From Phocaeicola faecalis (lineage in GTDB: Bacteria; Bacteroidota; Bacteroidia; Bacteroidales; Bacteroidaceae): 64,000 nucleotides of DNA. The position numbers and the translations under genes were made by a program. The stretch is taken from positions 159,841 through 223,840 of the forward strand of contig NZ_JADNRM010000002.1 in assembly GCF_021730445.1 (NCBI RefSeq). Direction: 5' to 3'. Position 1 is the stretch's first letter; every line of letters begins with the position of its first letter. The notes below the pieces were generated by a model, which ran no database searches, had not been told where the DNA came from, and saw only the letters and a list, made by a program, of their open reading frames with translations. Positions 35,226-43,714 of the stretch are shown one piece after another.

Positions 35226-35927
35226 TTATTTTTGATTTAATAAATTCATGGTATGACAAGCTACCAGTGCCGCGGTCTCAGTACGAAGGCGCGATTTCCC
35301 CAAACTAATTGGTTGAAACCCATTCGCTATAGCTTTCTTTACCTCTTCCTCGCTGAAATCTCCCTCGGGCCCAATCAAGACAAGAGCATCTTCACCCGGA
35401 CAAATCACATCTTTCAACAAAGGTTTCTCCCCCTCATAACAATGAGCTATAAACTTCTGTCCTTCAATGTCACGAGTAATAAATTTATTGAAATCCGTCA
35501 TCTCATTCAAGACCGGTTTAGTCGCTTTCAACGATTGTTTGATAGCAGAAACCAATATCTTTTCTATACGTTCTGTTTTAATGACTTTCCGTTCAGAATA
35601 ACGGCAGTTGAGAAAGGTCAGTTCGTCGAATCCTATTTCTGTTGCTTTTTCAACAAACCATTCGGTTCGATCCATATTCTTAGTAGGCGCCATAGCCACA
35701 TGCAGATAACCATTCCAGCCTTTTTCCTGTGGAATGGTTTCCGTTACTTTCACTTGACAGCGTTTTCCACCGGTTGCGCTGATTACAGCTTTATAAAAAC
35801 ACCCTGCTCCATCAGTCAATGTCACTTCGTCTCCTATTGACAGACGCAGAACCCGTAAGCAATGCCCGGCTTCCTCTTCGGGAAGCTCGGGGTTTATGGC
35901 TATGTCGGGCGTATAAAATACATGCAT
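35226..35927 (-). CDS. rsmE: 16S rRNA (uracil(1498)-N(3))-methyltransferase RsmE
   Basis: This 233-aa SPOUT-class methyltransferase methylates U1498 of 16S rRNA. The N-terminal PUA-like part (about 1-70) has HCLRVLRLSIGDEVTLTDG. The catalytic knot has MAPTKNMDRTEWFVEKATEI, EDALVLIGPEGDFSEEEV and the ending SLGKSRLRTETAALVACHTM, all hallmarks of RsmE. It lies 6 bases after the bifunctional nuclease gene and 4 bases before the lipoprotein gene, in one operon. Confidence 0.96.
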   Translation of the reverse strand: MHVFYTPDIAINPELPEEEAGHCLRVLRLSIGDEVTLTDGAGCFYKAVISATGGKRCQVKVTETIPQEKGWNGYLHVAMAPTKNMDRTEWFVEKATEIGFDELTFLNCRYSERKVIKTERIEKILVSAIKQSLKATKPVLNEMTDFNKFITRDIEGQKFIAHCYEGEKPLLKDVICPGEDALVLIGPEGDFSEEEVKKAIANGFQPISLGKSRLRTETAALVACHTMNLLNQK

Positions 35928-35933
35928 AATTCT

Positions 35934-36500
35934 CTACTCTTTATCTTGTTCCTTTTGTTCTTCACGCCGTCTTATTTCATCTCGCAATCGGGAAGCCTGT
36001 TCATAATCTTCTTCTGCAACAGCTTTTGCCAACGCTTCTCTCAATACAGAAACACCCACCATATTGACAGTAACGGCAAAGGAGCTGTCACTCTCTTCCC
36101 GCAGATACTCTTCATCCATAATTTGAGCAGTGGTATATATAGGGCAGTTATACCGTAATGCCAGTGCCACTGCGTCCGAAGTGCGCGAGTCAACCTTTAT
36201 CTCTTCCCCTGCTTTATCAAAGAAAAGATAAGAATAGTAAATTCCATCCTCCACTTTATAAATTAAAATCTTTTTCAAGATTACTCCCAACTGTTCCGTC
36301 AGTGACAAGAATAAATCATGTGTCCACGGACGCGGCAATTTATAATCCAACATCTTAATTCTAATAGCCTTCGCCTCTAGAGAGCCGATAATAATGGGCA
36401 ATTTTCTATTGCCGTTCACTTCTTCCAGCACTAATGCATACGCATCTACAGGCTGCAAAGTAGAAGACATGTCATGTAACTTCAATTCTATTTTATCCAT
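35934..36500 (-). CDS. bifunctional nuclease (DUF151/BFN) family protein with UVR motif
   Basis: This 188-aa protein has the BFN domain (about 20-130), with RKLPIIIGSLEAKAIRIKM and VDSRTSDAVALALRYNCPIY. It ends with a UVR/UvrB-C-type motif (EEDYEQASRLRDEIRRREEQ, about 163-182). Family members elsewhere have weak DNase/RNase activity; the role in Bacteroides is unclear. It is co-transcribed with rsmE. Confidence 0.9.
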   Translation of the reverse strand: MDKIELKLHDMSSTLQPVDAYALVLEEVNGNRKLPIIIGSLEAKAIRIKMLDYKLPRPWTHDLFLSLTEQLGVILKKILIYKVEDGIYYSYLFFDKAGEEIKVDSRTSDAVALALRYNCPIYTTAQIMDEEYLREESDSSFAVTVNMVGVSVLREALAKAVAEEDYEQASRLRDEIRRREEQKEQDKE

Positions 36501-36555
36501 AATCCAATCTTATTTTATGCCCGAAACAGGCAATACCTACTTATTTATTATTTAA

Positions 36556-37833
36556 TTATATTTCTTCAGGGTTATGCTTATACCTAAATATCAAGGCAAA
36601 CAGCACAGCCACCACCAAAGCGTATCCCGCAAATACAAACCATGCACTGCTCCATCCCGCTACCTGTGGTGCATCACTGCCAAAATCTACAAAATGATTC
36701 ACTACGGCCTGAGCGCTCAGTGTTCCTACAGTTGCACCAACCCCATTGGTCATAATGACAAACAATCCTTGTGCACTGGAACGGATGGCCAAATCAGTCT
36801 CTCTATTAACAAAGAGCGAACCTGAAATGTTGAAGAAGTCGAATGCCACGCCATATACAATCATAGACAAAACGAACATCCATACTCCCGATCCCGGATT
36901 ACCCAGTCCGAACAGTCCGAAACGCAGTACCCATGCCAACATAGCAATCAACATGACACGCTTAATGCCGAAATGCTTCAACACAAAAGGAATAAGCAGG
37001 ATACACAATGTTTCCGACACTTGTGACAGAGATATCAATGCATTGGCATGCTGCACACCAAAGGTATTCGCATATTCGGGAATCTTATCGAAACTACTGA
37101 GGAAGGGATTGGCAAATCCATTGGTTATCTGCAAAGAGACACCCAGCAACATAGAGAAGACGAAGAAAATGGCCATCTTTTTACGTTTGAACAGTAAAAA
37201 AGCACGTAGCCCCATCGCATCTACCAACGACTTCTTTTCGTTTCCTTTGCTCACAGGACAGTCCGGCAAGGTGAATGAATAAACCGCCAGCAGTAATCCG
37301 AAACAAGCGCACGAAAAGAACTGCATATAATTGGCTTGAAAGCCCAGCACATCTGTAAGCAACATAGAACAGATAAAACCGATTGTTCCAAAAATACGGA
37401 TGGGCGGGAATGCAATCACCGGATCCAATTTCACTTTATCCAATGCTGTATATGCCACTGAATTAGAGAGTGCCAGCGTAGGCATATAGAATGCCACACT
37501 AAAAGAGTATAAAGCAAAAAGAAACGAGAACTCCGTGTTATCTCCCGATGTCATTCCATAATAACCGGCGGCAACCATAAAGACCGCTCCCATAAAATGG
37601 CAGAATCCCAAAAGTTTTTGGGCAGGCACCCATCGGTCGGCTATGATTCCCATAACAGCCGGCATAAATAGCGAGACAATGCCTTGCATGGCATAAAACA
37701 GACCGATTTTCTCACCCAACCCAATGTTATACAGATAAGTACCCATCGAAGTCAGATATGCGCCCCATACAGCAAACTGCAAGAAGTTCATGACAATCAG
37801 TCTGAATTTCATTCCGGTAATTTCGTTTTTCAT
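36556..37833 (-). CDS. nucleoside:H+ symporter, MFS (NupG-like)
   Basis: This inner-membrane nucleoside permease of the major facilitator superfamily has about 425 aa and about 12 hydrophobic segments. It opens MKFRLIVMNFLQFAVWGAYL and carries PAVMGIIADRWVPAQKLL and GFICSMLLTDVL, typical of the Nuc_H_symport family. The start is placed at 37833 because a -7 element lies at 37865-37872 and the longer frame would read through it. It is the first gene of the unit with BFN, rsmE, DUF4836 and the ABC genes (55-base gap), although its function is unrelated to theirs. Confidence 0.9.
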   Translation of the reverse strand: MKNEITGMKFRLIVMNFLQFAVWGAYLTSMGTYLYNIGLGEKIGLFYAMQGIVSLFMPAVMGIIADRWVPAQKLLGFCHFMGAVFMVAAGYYGMTSGDNTEFSFLFALYSFSVAFYMPTLALSNSVAYTALDKVKLDPVIAFPPIRIFGTIGFICSMLLTDVLGFQANYMQFFSCACFGLLLAVYSFTLPDCPVSKGNEKKSLVDAMGLRAFLLFKRKKMAIFFVFSMLLGVSLQITNGFANPFLSSFDKIPEYANTFGVQHANALISLSQVSETLCILLIPFVLKHFGIKRVMLIAMLAWVLRFGLFGLGNPGSGVWMFVLSMIVYGVAFDFFNISGSLFVNRETDLAIRSSAQGLFVIMTNGVGATVGTLSAQAVVNHFVDFGSDAPQVAGWSSAWFVFAGYALVVAVLFALIFRYKHNPEEI

Positions 37834-37864
37834 ATTTTTTATGTGTGTTCTTTTATAATACCTG

Positions 37865-37872
37865 CAAAGATA
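37865..37872 (-). promoter_or_regulatory. -7 element of the nucleoside transporter operon
   Basis: TATCTTTG on the minus strand matches TAnnTTTG and lies 31 bases upstream of the ATG at 37833. No clean -33 TTTG is seen. Confidence 0.5.
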
Positions 37873-37904
37873 TAAAACAATTCTATTTTTTGCGGGAAAT
37901 GGAT

Positions 37905-37948
37905 AAAAAAAGAAAAATCCCATTGGCTATTTCACAATAACCAATGGG
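37905..37948 (-). terminator. terminator of the second ECF sigma operon
   Basis: CCCATTGGCTAT pairs with ATAACCAATGGG (one mismatch in 12) around a 6-base loop. On the minus strand ATTTTTCTTTTTTT follows. It lies 70 bases after the last gene of the operon. Confidence 0.88.
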
Positions 37949-38017
37949 TATAAACACGATTAAAAAGTTAATTCTAATCTCAAAGAGAGAGTGTGTTATA
38001 TGAAAAATAGCTTATGC

Positions 38018-38632
38018 TTAATCATTATCTTTCACCAGCTTACCATCAACGTACACTCTACCGTTATTGACTTGTATGTTTTTCGCTTTTTTGATACCTG
38101 TCACACGCTTTCCGTTCAGATATACATCTCCGTTCTTATCAATGGTGGTAGTGGTCTGGCAAAACTGATGATTGGTGTTTTCAATAATCCAATCCGCATC
38201 GGCTATTTCCCTGCCATTCTTTAAGGGACTGATAATAATGGTAAATGACACATTACCACTCTCATTCGTACTCAATGTATAAGTACGTTTTTCATCATCA
38301 GAACGAAAGATAAAAGTAAAATTAGCCTTTTGCCCTGCATTTCGTCCTCTAGGCATATCCTTTATAGCTGTTTCGGCATATTCTTCATCCTTTTCGAAAG
38401 CATCGATAAGGCGCTTGCCCAATTTAGTATCTTTGACGGAATAAGTCTTTACTACCTTTATCACCTTGCGTGTTTTAGGATCACGCTTGGTCACTGAGTT
38501 AATGGCCACATCATCCCTTTTCTCAAGTTCATTTGCCATCTTATCGATTGTTTTTTGTGCTTTTATTCCACTCACACCACAGCACAGCAATACACAGGCC
38601 ATGAACCATCTCAACAATGTTTTCTTTCTCAT
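38018..38632 (-). CDS. secreted protein of unknown function (DUF5024-like)
   Basis: This 204-aa protein has a signal peptide (about 1-25, ending GIKAQ). The mature part starts with a Lys/Asp-rich helix (KTIDKMANELEKRDDVAINSV) followed by TYSVKDTKLGKRLIDAFEKDEEYAETAIKDM-type helices. It ends with a beta-rich C-terminal part carrying DVYLNGKRVTGIKKAKNIQV and GRVYVDGKLVKDND. It resembles small Bacteroidales proteins commonly encoded behind ECF sigma factors. It is the third gene of the sigma/anti-sigma unit and may be the output or a sensor of that regulon. Function unknown. Confidence 0.7.
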   Translation of the reverse strand: MRKKTLLRWFMACVLLCCGVSGIKAQKTIDKMANELEKRDDVAINSVTKRDPKTRKVIKVVKTYSVKDTKLGKRLIDAFEKDEEYAETAIKDMPRGRNAGQKANFTFIFRSDDEKRTYTLSTNESGNVSFTIIISPLKNGREIADADWIIENTNHQFCQTTTTIDKNGDVYLNGKRVTGIKKAKNIQVNNGRVYVDGKLVKDND

Positions 38633-38645
38633 AATATCTAATATT

Positions 38646-39179
38646 TTAATTATTTACCAAATCTTCCTTTTCCTTTATCTCCTGTTCCGAACGATGAATT
38701 TCATCTATCCGCTGCTGTGCCAATTGTTCCACCTTATCAGCATGTTCCAATGTTTCGATAATGCACGGCATAATCTTCTTCACATCGGTTATGCGTTTAC
38801 CGTCTACCTCTATATAACTGCCTTCGTAGCAAGACCATTTATGATTCTTTGCAGCATTTTGTCCCGAAAAGACCAATAATCCCAGTCCCAGTGTAACTAC
38901 TACCATTGCCGCAATTCCTGCACTCCATGCCGTTACAGGAATACGAAGGCTGAAAGTTTTTTTCTTTTCTTGTTTTGTATCTTCCACAGTCTGTGGCTTA
39001 GGTTCTCCTTGCATACCTCCCTCGTACCAGGCAAACATCGGTGCGTATTCTTTCAGATGAGCAGGCACTTTGCCTGTGCGGAAGAAGCGATAGATAGCTT
39101 GTTCTTCGGCATTGGTCGTTTCACCGTCCAGAAAACGATTGATGTATTCTTCTATGTTCTTATTCGTTAGTTCCATCAT
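38646..39179 (-). CDS. probable anti-sigma factor, single-pass membrane protein
   Basis: This 177-aa protein starts at an ATG overlapping the sigma stop (ATGA). The N-terminal cytoplasmic part (about 1-95) contains YINRFLDGETTNAEEQAIYR and FFRTGKVPAHLKEYAPMFAW, reminiscent of zinc-less anti-sigma domains. One membrane helix follows (about 98-122, AGIAAMVVVTLGLGLLVF), then a short periplasmic tail with SYIEVDGKRITDVKKI and a charged coiled coil. The position and topology fit an anti-sigma factor for the adjacent ECF sigma; this is inferred from context. Confidence 0.75.
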   Translation of the reverse strand: MMELTNKNIEEYINRFLDGETTNAEEQAIYRFFRTGKVPAHLKEYAPMFAWYEGGMQGEPKPQTVEDTKQEKKKTFSLRIPVTAWSAGIAAMVVVTLGLGLLVFSGQNAAKNHKWSCYEGSYIEVDGKRITDVKKIMPCIIETLEHADKVEQLAQQRIDEIHRSEQEIKEKEDLVNN

Positions 39180-39673
39180 CTATTATGTATCATAAATTGT
39201 TCACGTACTTTCTTTCTTGCCCGCGACAGATTAGTTCGCACAGCTATGGCTGTACTACCTGTCATTCGGGCTATCTCTTCTACTTCGAAACCTTCAATGT
39301 GCTTCATCCTGAGGATGGCTTGCTGAAGGTTGGGCAAAGTAGATATGGAATCGAGAATCTCTTGCATATTCTCTTCTGCCACCAACTTCATTTCCGGGTT
39401 ATCCCCACCGCCTATGCGGACACCTTCTTCCAATTCCACCTTTTCTATCCGGGCTCCCCGCATGCGGTTGATGCACAAATGCTTGGTTACAACAATGGCA
39501 AGTGCATCTACGCTGCGGTATTCGTCCAACTTTTCACGCAAAAACCATAGCTTCAATAACACATCTTGCACTACATCTTCTGCGTCGTCGGAATCTTCCA
39601 GATAACGGATGGCCATTCTGAGTAAGGCCGGTCGCATTCGTTTTGCCTCTATTTCAAATTCATTTTGTTCCAT
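39176..39673 (-). CDS. ECF RNA polymerase sigma factor
   Basis: This sigma-70 family ECF factor has about 165 aa. The start is placed at the ATG MEQNEFEIEAKRM; a GTG two codons upstream is an alternative. Region 2 (about 10-80) has DSDDAEDVVQDVLLKLWFLRE. Region 4 (about 105-160) has LQQAILRMKHIEGFEVEEIA and RMTGSTAIAVRTNLSRARKK. It heads a three-gene operon with the anti-sigma-like protein and a secreted protein. The upstream TGTAAC/GTCTTA pair suggests that it drives its own promoter. Confidence 0.95.
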   Translation of the reverse strand: MEQNEFEIEAKRMRPALLRMAIRYLEDSDDAEDVVQDVLLKLWFLREKLDEYRSVDALAIVVTKHLCINRMRGARIEKVELEEGVRIGGGDNPEMKLVAEENMQEILDSISTLPNLQQAILRMKHIEGFEVEEIARMTGSTAIAVRTNLSRARKKVREQFMIHNR

Positions 39674-39682
39674 GTTCACTAA

Positions 39683-39712
39683 TAAGACACAGCCACACCA
39701 ATAAACGTTACA
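39683..39712 (-). promoter_or_regulatory. probable autoregulated ECF promoter
   Basis: On the minus strand TGTAAC (39707-39712) and GTCTTA (39683-39688) are separated by 18 bases. They have the shape of an ECF -35/-10 pair. The -10 lies about 10 bases before the ATG, so the leader is very short. Confidence 0.6.
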
Positions 39713-39787
39713 TCAAAAATAGTTTTTTTTAGGTTCAGCTTGAACATTTTGGGGGGATTTCATTCCACGTCAGAGAGCACGCTTTTG

Positions 39788-39892
39788 CACGTACGTCCGC
39801 ATAGGGATACACGTACGTATGCATGAGGCTATGCGGACGTACGTGTGGGGCTATGCGGACGTACGTGTGGGCTTATACGTACTAACGTGTTT
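39788..39892. repeat. 22-bp repeat array with ACGTACGT cores, mixed orientation
   Basis: Two identical direct units (39827-39848 and 39849-39870, each starting GGCTATGCGGACGTACGTGT) and a degenerate third (39871-39892) follow two inverted units (CACGTACGTCCGCATAGG at 39788 and ACACGTACGTATGCATGA at about 39809). Unit length and core match the array at 1941-2050. Confidence 0.85.
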
Positions 39893-39954
39893 TTTCACTC
39901 GAAAGAATGGTTCATAAAATTCCTTTTGCATCCCGAATAAATCTACAGAAAAGA

Positions 39955-39996
39955 ATGAAAAACGCGAATATCCGGGACCGAATCCTGAATATTCGC
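39955..39996 (-). terminator. terminator of the transglutaminase-like operon
   Basis: GCGAATAT (39964-39971) pairs with ATATTCGC (39989-39996). On the minus strand GTTTTTCATTCTTTT follows. The plus side also has a long T-run, so it could work in both directions. Confidence 0.78.
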
Positions 39997-40094
39997 ATTT
40001 CTTTTTTTCTTTAATTAGTCTTCACACTTACGAAATTCCCGCATTTCAGGATACATGACTGAATCCGTCCCCACGGGAAATAATTTCCCGAAGT

Positions 40095-41654
40095 TTAGAA
40101 CAACAAAGTCGTGGCGGCAGTATCCATCCATTCCGTCATCAGACGATAATAAGCCGGATATTCTGTCGGAGTAATCAATTGTTTTTTCAGTTTCAAAAAT
40201 CGAAGTATCTCTATCTTATCTCCGATTTTCTTTACCGCCACTTCTACCGTACCGATATTATTATCAATCTTTTTATCAGCCGGAAGTGCCACGGGAGTCA
40301 TTCCGCCTGTCGTTTCTACAATACAGGTATACGTCTCGTCGGGCAAATAAGAAAGAAGAAGATTCACAGGACGCTGTGAGTTGAGCGTAGTCATCCGTCC
40401 TTCATAAGCGGCCCATCCTTTAGATATCTGCGGCAATGTATACATTCGATAACCGCCCGCCAAAGCCTTACCTCCTTCGGGAGTTATTTTCAAAGTATCT
40501 GTCTTTGAAATGACATGCGACTTGACTGCCGGTTGCACAGGACGTGCATCCATGTTCACAATGGCATAGAAGTCTCTCAAATCTGCTATTGCCTGATTTT
40601 CTACAAACAAGTTATTCAGAGCAGACAAGCCCACAGCGGCCTCATCGGTTGCTTTAAGAAACGCAGCTTTCACTTCTGCCGGAATACCTGCCGCCTGTTG
40701 CAAAGCAGCCAACAACACATTTTTTTCCTCTATTGTTCCATACGCCGAACGAATCACTTCCGATGCGGGACGCAAACGATATCCTGTTTGAAGCAATGAC
40801 AGACGACAAGTTCCCAAACTACGGATATAAGTTTCCAACCGATTTACTCTTTCTTCGGTAGTTTTTGCGTCTGCTGTCAGCTTTTGAGCCAACTCAGCCA
40901 CAGCTTTATCATCGACAACCGGGAATTGCTTTTTGAGCACTTTCAGGGCATCGGCTTTCGAACCGTAAGTAGAAGCTACAATAGCCTGCATATTTCCTGC
41001 CGGAACAGAAACATCCAACATACGAGGACGAGGTTGGACATTTTTAAGTGTCCAGATTACGGTTTTCATACCATCAGCAACTTTCACTACAGGAGTCGCT
41101 TTACCGTTCAAAAGTTCATAATGCAAAGGTTTATTGTCGGGTACAGACAGTGAAAGTACATACTCTTTTATCGGAGACAACTCCTCTACCGGCTCATAAA
41201 TATCCAATTCGGACAGGTAGCCCGGACGAGTGATAACAGAGTAATCCAAATAGATAGTAGCCCCCAACTCAAGTCCGGTATGCACCACAACCATTTCTTT
41301 CAAGCCATTGTAAGCCGGAGCATCGGCAGCAGCCGAGGGAAGCACCTCAACAAAAGCATTATCGGGAGTCTTTACTATGCTTCCATCTTTCTGGCGAGTA
41401 TACGATTCGTGTATCTTCAATTCTTGATAAGCAGGATTGTAAATGATGAAACTCTCACCATACAGACCATTCATTGCTGCATGAGTAAACAAGGTAAGTT
41501 CTTTTTGTACACGCCATTCCTGACTACCGTCCGCACGAAGCGTGTAAGACTTGGCCAGTTTGCCGAATTCTGCCTCGGAAACTGCCTTTGCCGGAAGTGC
41601 CACCATCAACAGTAGCACAGCCAACGTACATATATAATAGTATGTCTTCTTCAT
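40095..41654 (-). CDS. DUF3857/transglutaminase-like protein lacking the catalytic Cys
   Basis: This 519-aa secreted protein has a signal peptide (about 1-24). A DUF3857 domain (about 30-220) has YNPAYQELKIHESYTRQKDG and LELGATIYLDYSV. A transglutaminase-like domain follows (about 250-400). Where active members have a G-x-C-K-D-K type motif this protein reads YGTIEEKNVLLAALQQAAGI (about 305-324), so the nucleophilic Cys is missing. It is probably a non-enzymatic paralogue of the 654-aa protein encoded 6 bases upstream in the same operon. Function unknown; periplasmic. Confidence 0.8.
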   Translation of the reverse strand: MKKTYYYICTLAVLLLMVALPAKAVSEAEFGKLAKSYTLRADGSQEWRVQKELTLFTHAAMNGLYGESFIIYNPAYQELKIHESYTRQKDGSIVKTPDNAFVEVLPSAAADAPAYNGLKEMVVVHTGLELGATIYLDYSVITRPGYLSELDIYEPVEELSPIKEYVLSLSVPDNKPLHYELLNGKATPVVKVADGMKTVIWTLKNVQPRPRMLDVSVPAGNMQAIVASTYGSKADALKVLKKQFPVVDDKAVAELAQKLTADAKTTEERVNRLETYIRSLGTCRLSLLQTGYRLRPASEVIRSAYGTIEEKNVLLAALQQAAGIPAEVKAAFLKATDEAAVGLSALNNLFVENQAIADLRDFYAIVNMDARPVQPAVKSHVISKTDTLKITPEGGKALAGGYRMYTLPQISKGWAAYEGRMTTLNSQRPVNLLLSYLPDETYTCIVETTGGMTPVALPADKKIDNNIGTVEVAVKKIGDKIEILRFLKLKKQLITPTEYPAYYRLMTEWMDTAATTLLF

Positions 41655-41660
41655 TCTACT

Positions 41661-43625
41661 TTACTTTTTAATCACTAAATAATCTCCATAAGCCTTGTGC
41701 ATATTCACAGCTTCACGATAACAGTCCCAGTCCGAAGCCTCATAAACCCGTTTCTTCAAAGCAAGTTTGTTATGCAGAAATATTTTATTTCCTTTTTGTA
41801 CCAACGAGCCTTCAAAATCTGCACTTTCACCTGCCATATCATCATTTCTATCAGGGTTTTCCATCTTATATCCGGTCGGAAGCTGAATGGTCTCATCCAA
41901 TTCCACCAGCCGCGAACAAGCATCTTTAAAACCATATTTACGTTCCTTCATCCCGGTATCAATACGCAAGTACGAACGTACCTGATTATAAAGATTATTC
42001 ATTACCATCGGACGGAAGCACAACATTTCTCCACCTTTCAGAGCATAATCGGGAATTTCATAACGGAAAGTTATTTTTATAGGAGCTGATTGATAATCTT
42101 TGGGATTCCGTCCATAATCCACACTGAGCAACCGAGCTTTCGGAGAGACGGCAAGCAGCTGACGTTCCATCGTGTTTTTCCATTCACTCTGAAAACCGGT
42201 CGTAAATATACGACGGATATTACTATCGCTCTGTCCTTCGGCCGTAACAGTAAAAGTACCTCGCAAAGTACCGTCCGCATCCAGACGATTATCCGCTTTA
42301 ATACGGAAATAATGGTTTTCGGGCGCAGAAACCGGTGTCAGGCAGAGGTCCGAACCTTCGGGAACACCCGGCAAGTAATTCTGTTGTTGCTCGGCGCTAC
42401 TCCATAGTTCACGACAGAAAGGCACCCAAGTCGGATCAAGAGGCATATAAGTTCCGTTACTCAATTTCACTACTGCCACACAGTGGTTAAAGTGGTCGGC
42501 AGGGATACTTTCTACACGGCTTCCAGCCATTGTCATCGCAGGATACGCCTCAAAGCCAGCCATACGAAGGAATGAAATTAAGGTTCCGGCAATATCCTTA
42601 CATACTCCACAGCGGTCAGTGTAGTTCATCTTTGTATTATGCAAGGTATACCCTTCCCCTTTGCCCATCGAAATGCCGGCATAGCGGATATTATCTGCCA
42701 CCCAATGGGTAAGCACGGCAATCTTTTCCATTTCAGTCTTCTTGCCTTTAATGAGTTCGTCTACCTTCTTCTGAGCTTCAGGCAATGGAGCAAAACTGCC
42801 ATAGTCTTCATTCACCTTATTGAACCATAGTGATTTATCTTGCCATTTGGGAGTGGAAGACATCATCAGCTTTGGGGCTGCATCAAAGAGGTCTACCATA
42901 TTCGGTTCTCTACCGAAAGGCATGATATCGTTCATAGCAAAAGTATATGCCTTGCGATTGCCTTCATAACGCATGGAAGAGGTACATTCACCCTGATAGA
43001 ACTGAAACTGCATTTCCTTCTCCATCGGAACAACTACCTTGTAGACTTTTCTCACCGTAGGATTAGCACTCCAAAAAGGTACAATATCGTAGAACTGTCC
43101 GCGCATAGGAGGAATAAATTTGGAATCATCTTCTTGTGTAGCAGCCAGTAACGCATAAGTAAAACCTTTTTTTGCTATTTCATAATCAATTATATCACCG
43201 GGTTGCAATGCACCGACCTCAAGCATTATCTGGCGTGCTCCCCAGTAGATGGCACGTGCGGGTGCAGCATAATCACAAGTTTTTGTAACATCAAGGTTCT
43301 CCACATTTCCGTCTGCACGGTAGACCGTCACACGCTTAAACTCAGCATGAGCCGTCAACGGATCATAATCATACTTAATGACCCGATTGGATACAGATCC
43401 TTTCGGAGTTTGTACTTTTATTACTTTACATACGGCGAAAGAGCCTTGTCCGCTAGGTTGAACAGACACCAATGTACTGTCCAACAAAGTCACACAATCA
43501 GACTTTTCATAAGCCTTTCCTTGAGCAGCCTCTTCATAAGTTCTCCAGCCTTGAGCTGATGCGGTAACCGAAGCTAGAAGGAAACAAGCCAACGTTACAG
43601 ATAGTTGTTTTTTCATGTTTTTCAC
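41661..43625 (-). CDS. DUF3857 and transglutaminase-core secreted protein
   Basis: This 654-aa protein has a signal peptide (ending TASAQ, residue 25) and a DUF3857 domain (about 40-230). A papain-like transglutaminase core (about 270-400) has the full triad: Cys342 in CGVCKDIAGTL, His381 in ADHFNHCVAVV and Asp397 in YMPLDPTW. A C-terminal beta domain (about 420-654) ends the protein. Such proteins may act as periplasmic proteases or cross-linkers, but the activity is untested. It is the first gene of a two-gene operon with the inactive paralogue. A -7 element TACATTTG lies on the minus strand at 43647-43654. The start could also be Met4. Confidence 0.86.
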   Translation of the reverse strand: MKNMKKQLSVTLACFLLASVTASAQGWRTYEEAAQGKAYEKSDCVTLLDSTLVSVQPSGQGSFAVCKVIKVQTPKGSVSNRVIKYDYDPLTAHAEFKRVTVYRADGNVENLDVTKTCDYAAPARAIYWGARQIMLEVGALQPGDIIDYEIAKKGFTYALLAATQEDDSKFIPPMRGQFYDIVPFWSANPTVRKVYKVVVPMEKEMQFQFYQGECTSSMRYEGNRKAYTFAMNDIMPFGREPNMVDLFDAAPKLMMSSTPKWQDKSLWFNKVNEDYGSFAPLPEAQKKVDELIKGKKTEMEKIAVLTHWVADNIRYAGISMGKGEGYTLHNTKMNYTDRCGVCKDIAGTLISFLRMAGFEAYPAMTMAGSRVESIPADHFNHCVAVVKLSNGTYMPLDPTWVPFCRELWSSAEQQQNYLPGVPEGSDLCLTPVSAPENHYFRIKADNRLDADGTLRGTFTVTAEGQSDSNIRRIFTTGFQSEWKNTMERQLLAVSPKARLLSVDYGRNPKDYQSAPIKITFRYEIPDYALKGGEMLCFRPMVMNNLYNQVRSYLRIDTGMKERKYGFKDACSRLVELDETIQLPTGYKMENPDRNDDMAGESADFEGSLVQKGNKIFLHNKLALKKRVYEASDWDCYREAVNMHKAYGDYLVIKK

Positions 43626-43714
43626 TTACAATTTATTTTATAACGGCAAATGTAAGTAAAAACTTCGAGTCAAACAGGATATTTCTTATAAAAAGGACAA
43701 CACAAAAACTCTAT

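Larger units (their letters stand above)
39713..40094. other. gene-free region with 22-bp repeats and terminator
   Basis: No coding frame is seen. The stretch holds a mixed-orientation array of the 22-bp repeat (39788-39892), a terminator hairpin (39955-39996) and a small CGGGAAAT/ATTTCCCG palindrome at about 40074-40090. Confidence 0.6.

Noticed and set aside
35226..37833. Functional grouping of nucleoside transporter, BFN nuclease and RsmE
   Set aside because: Co-transcription is likely, but no shared pathway is evident, so no common function is claimed.
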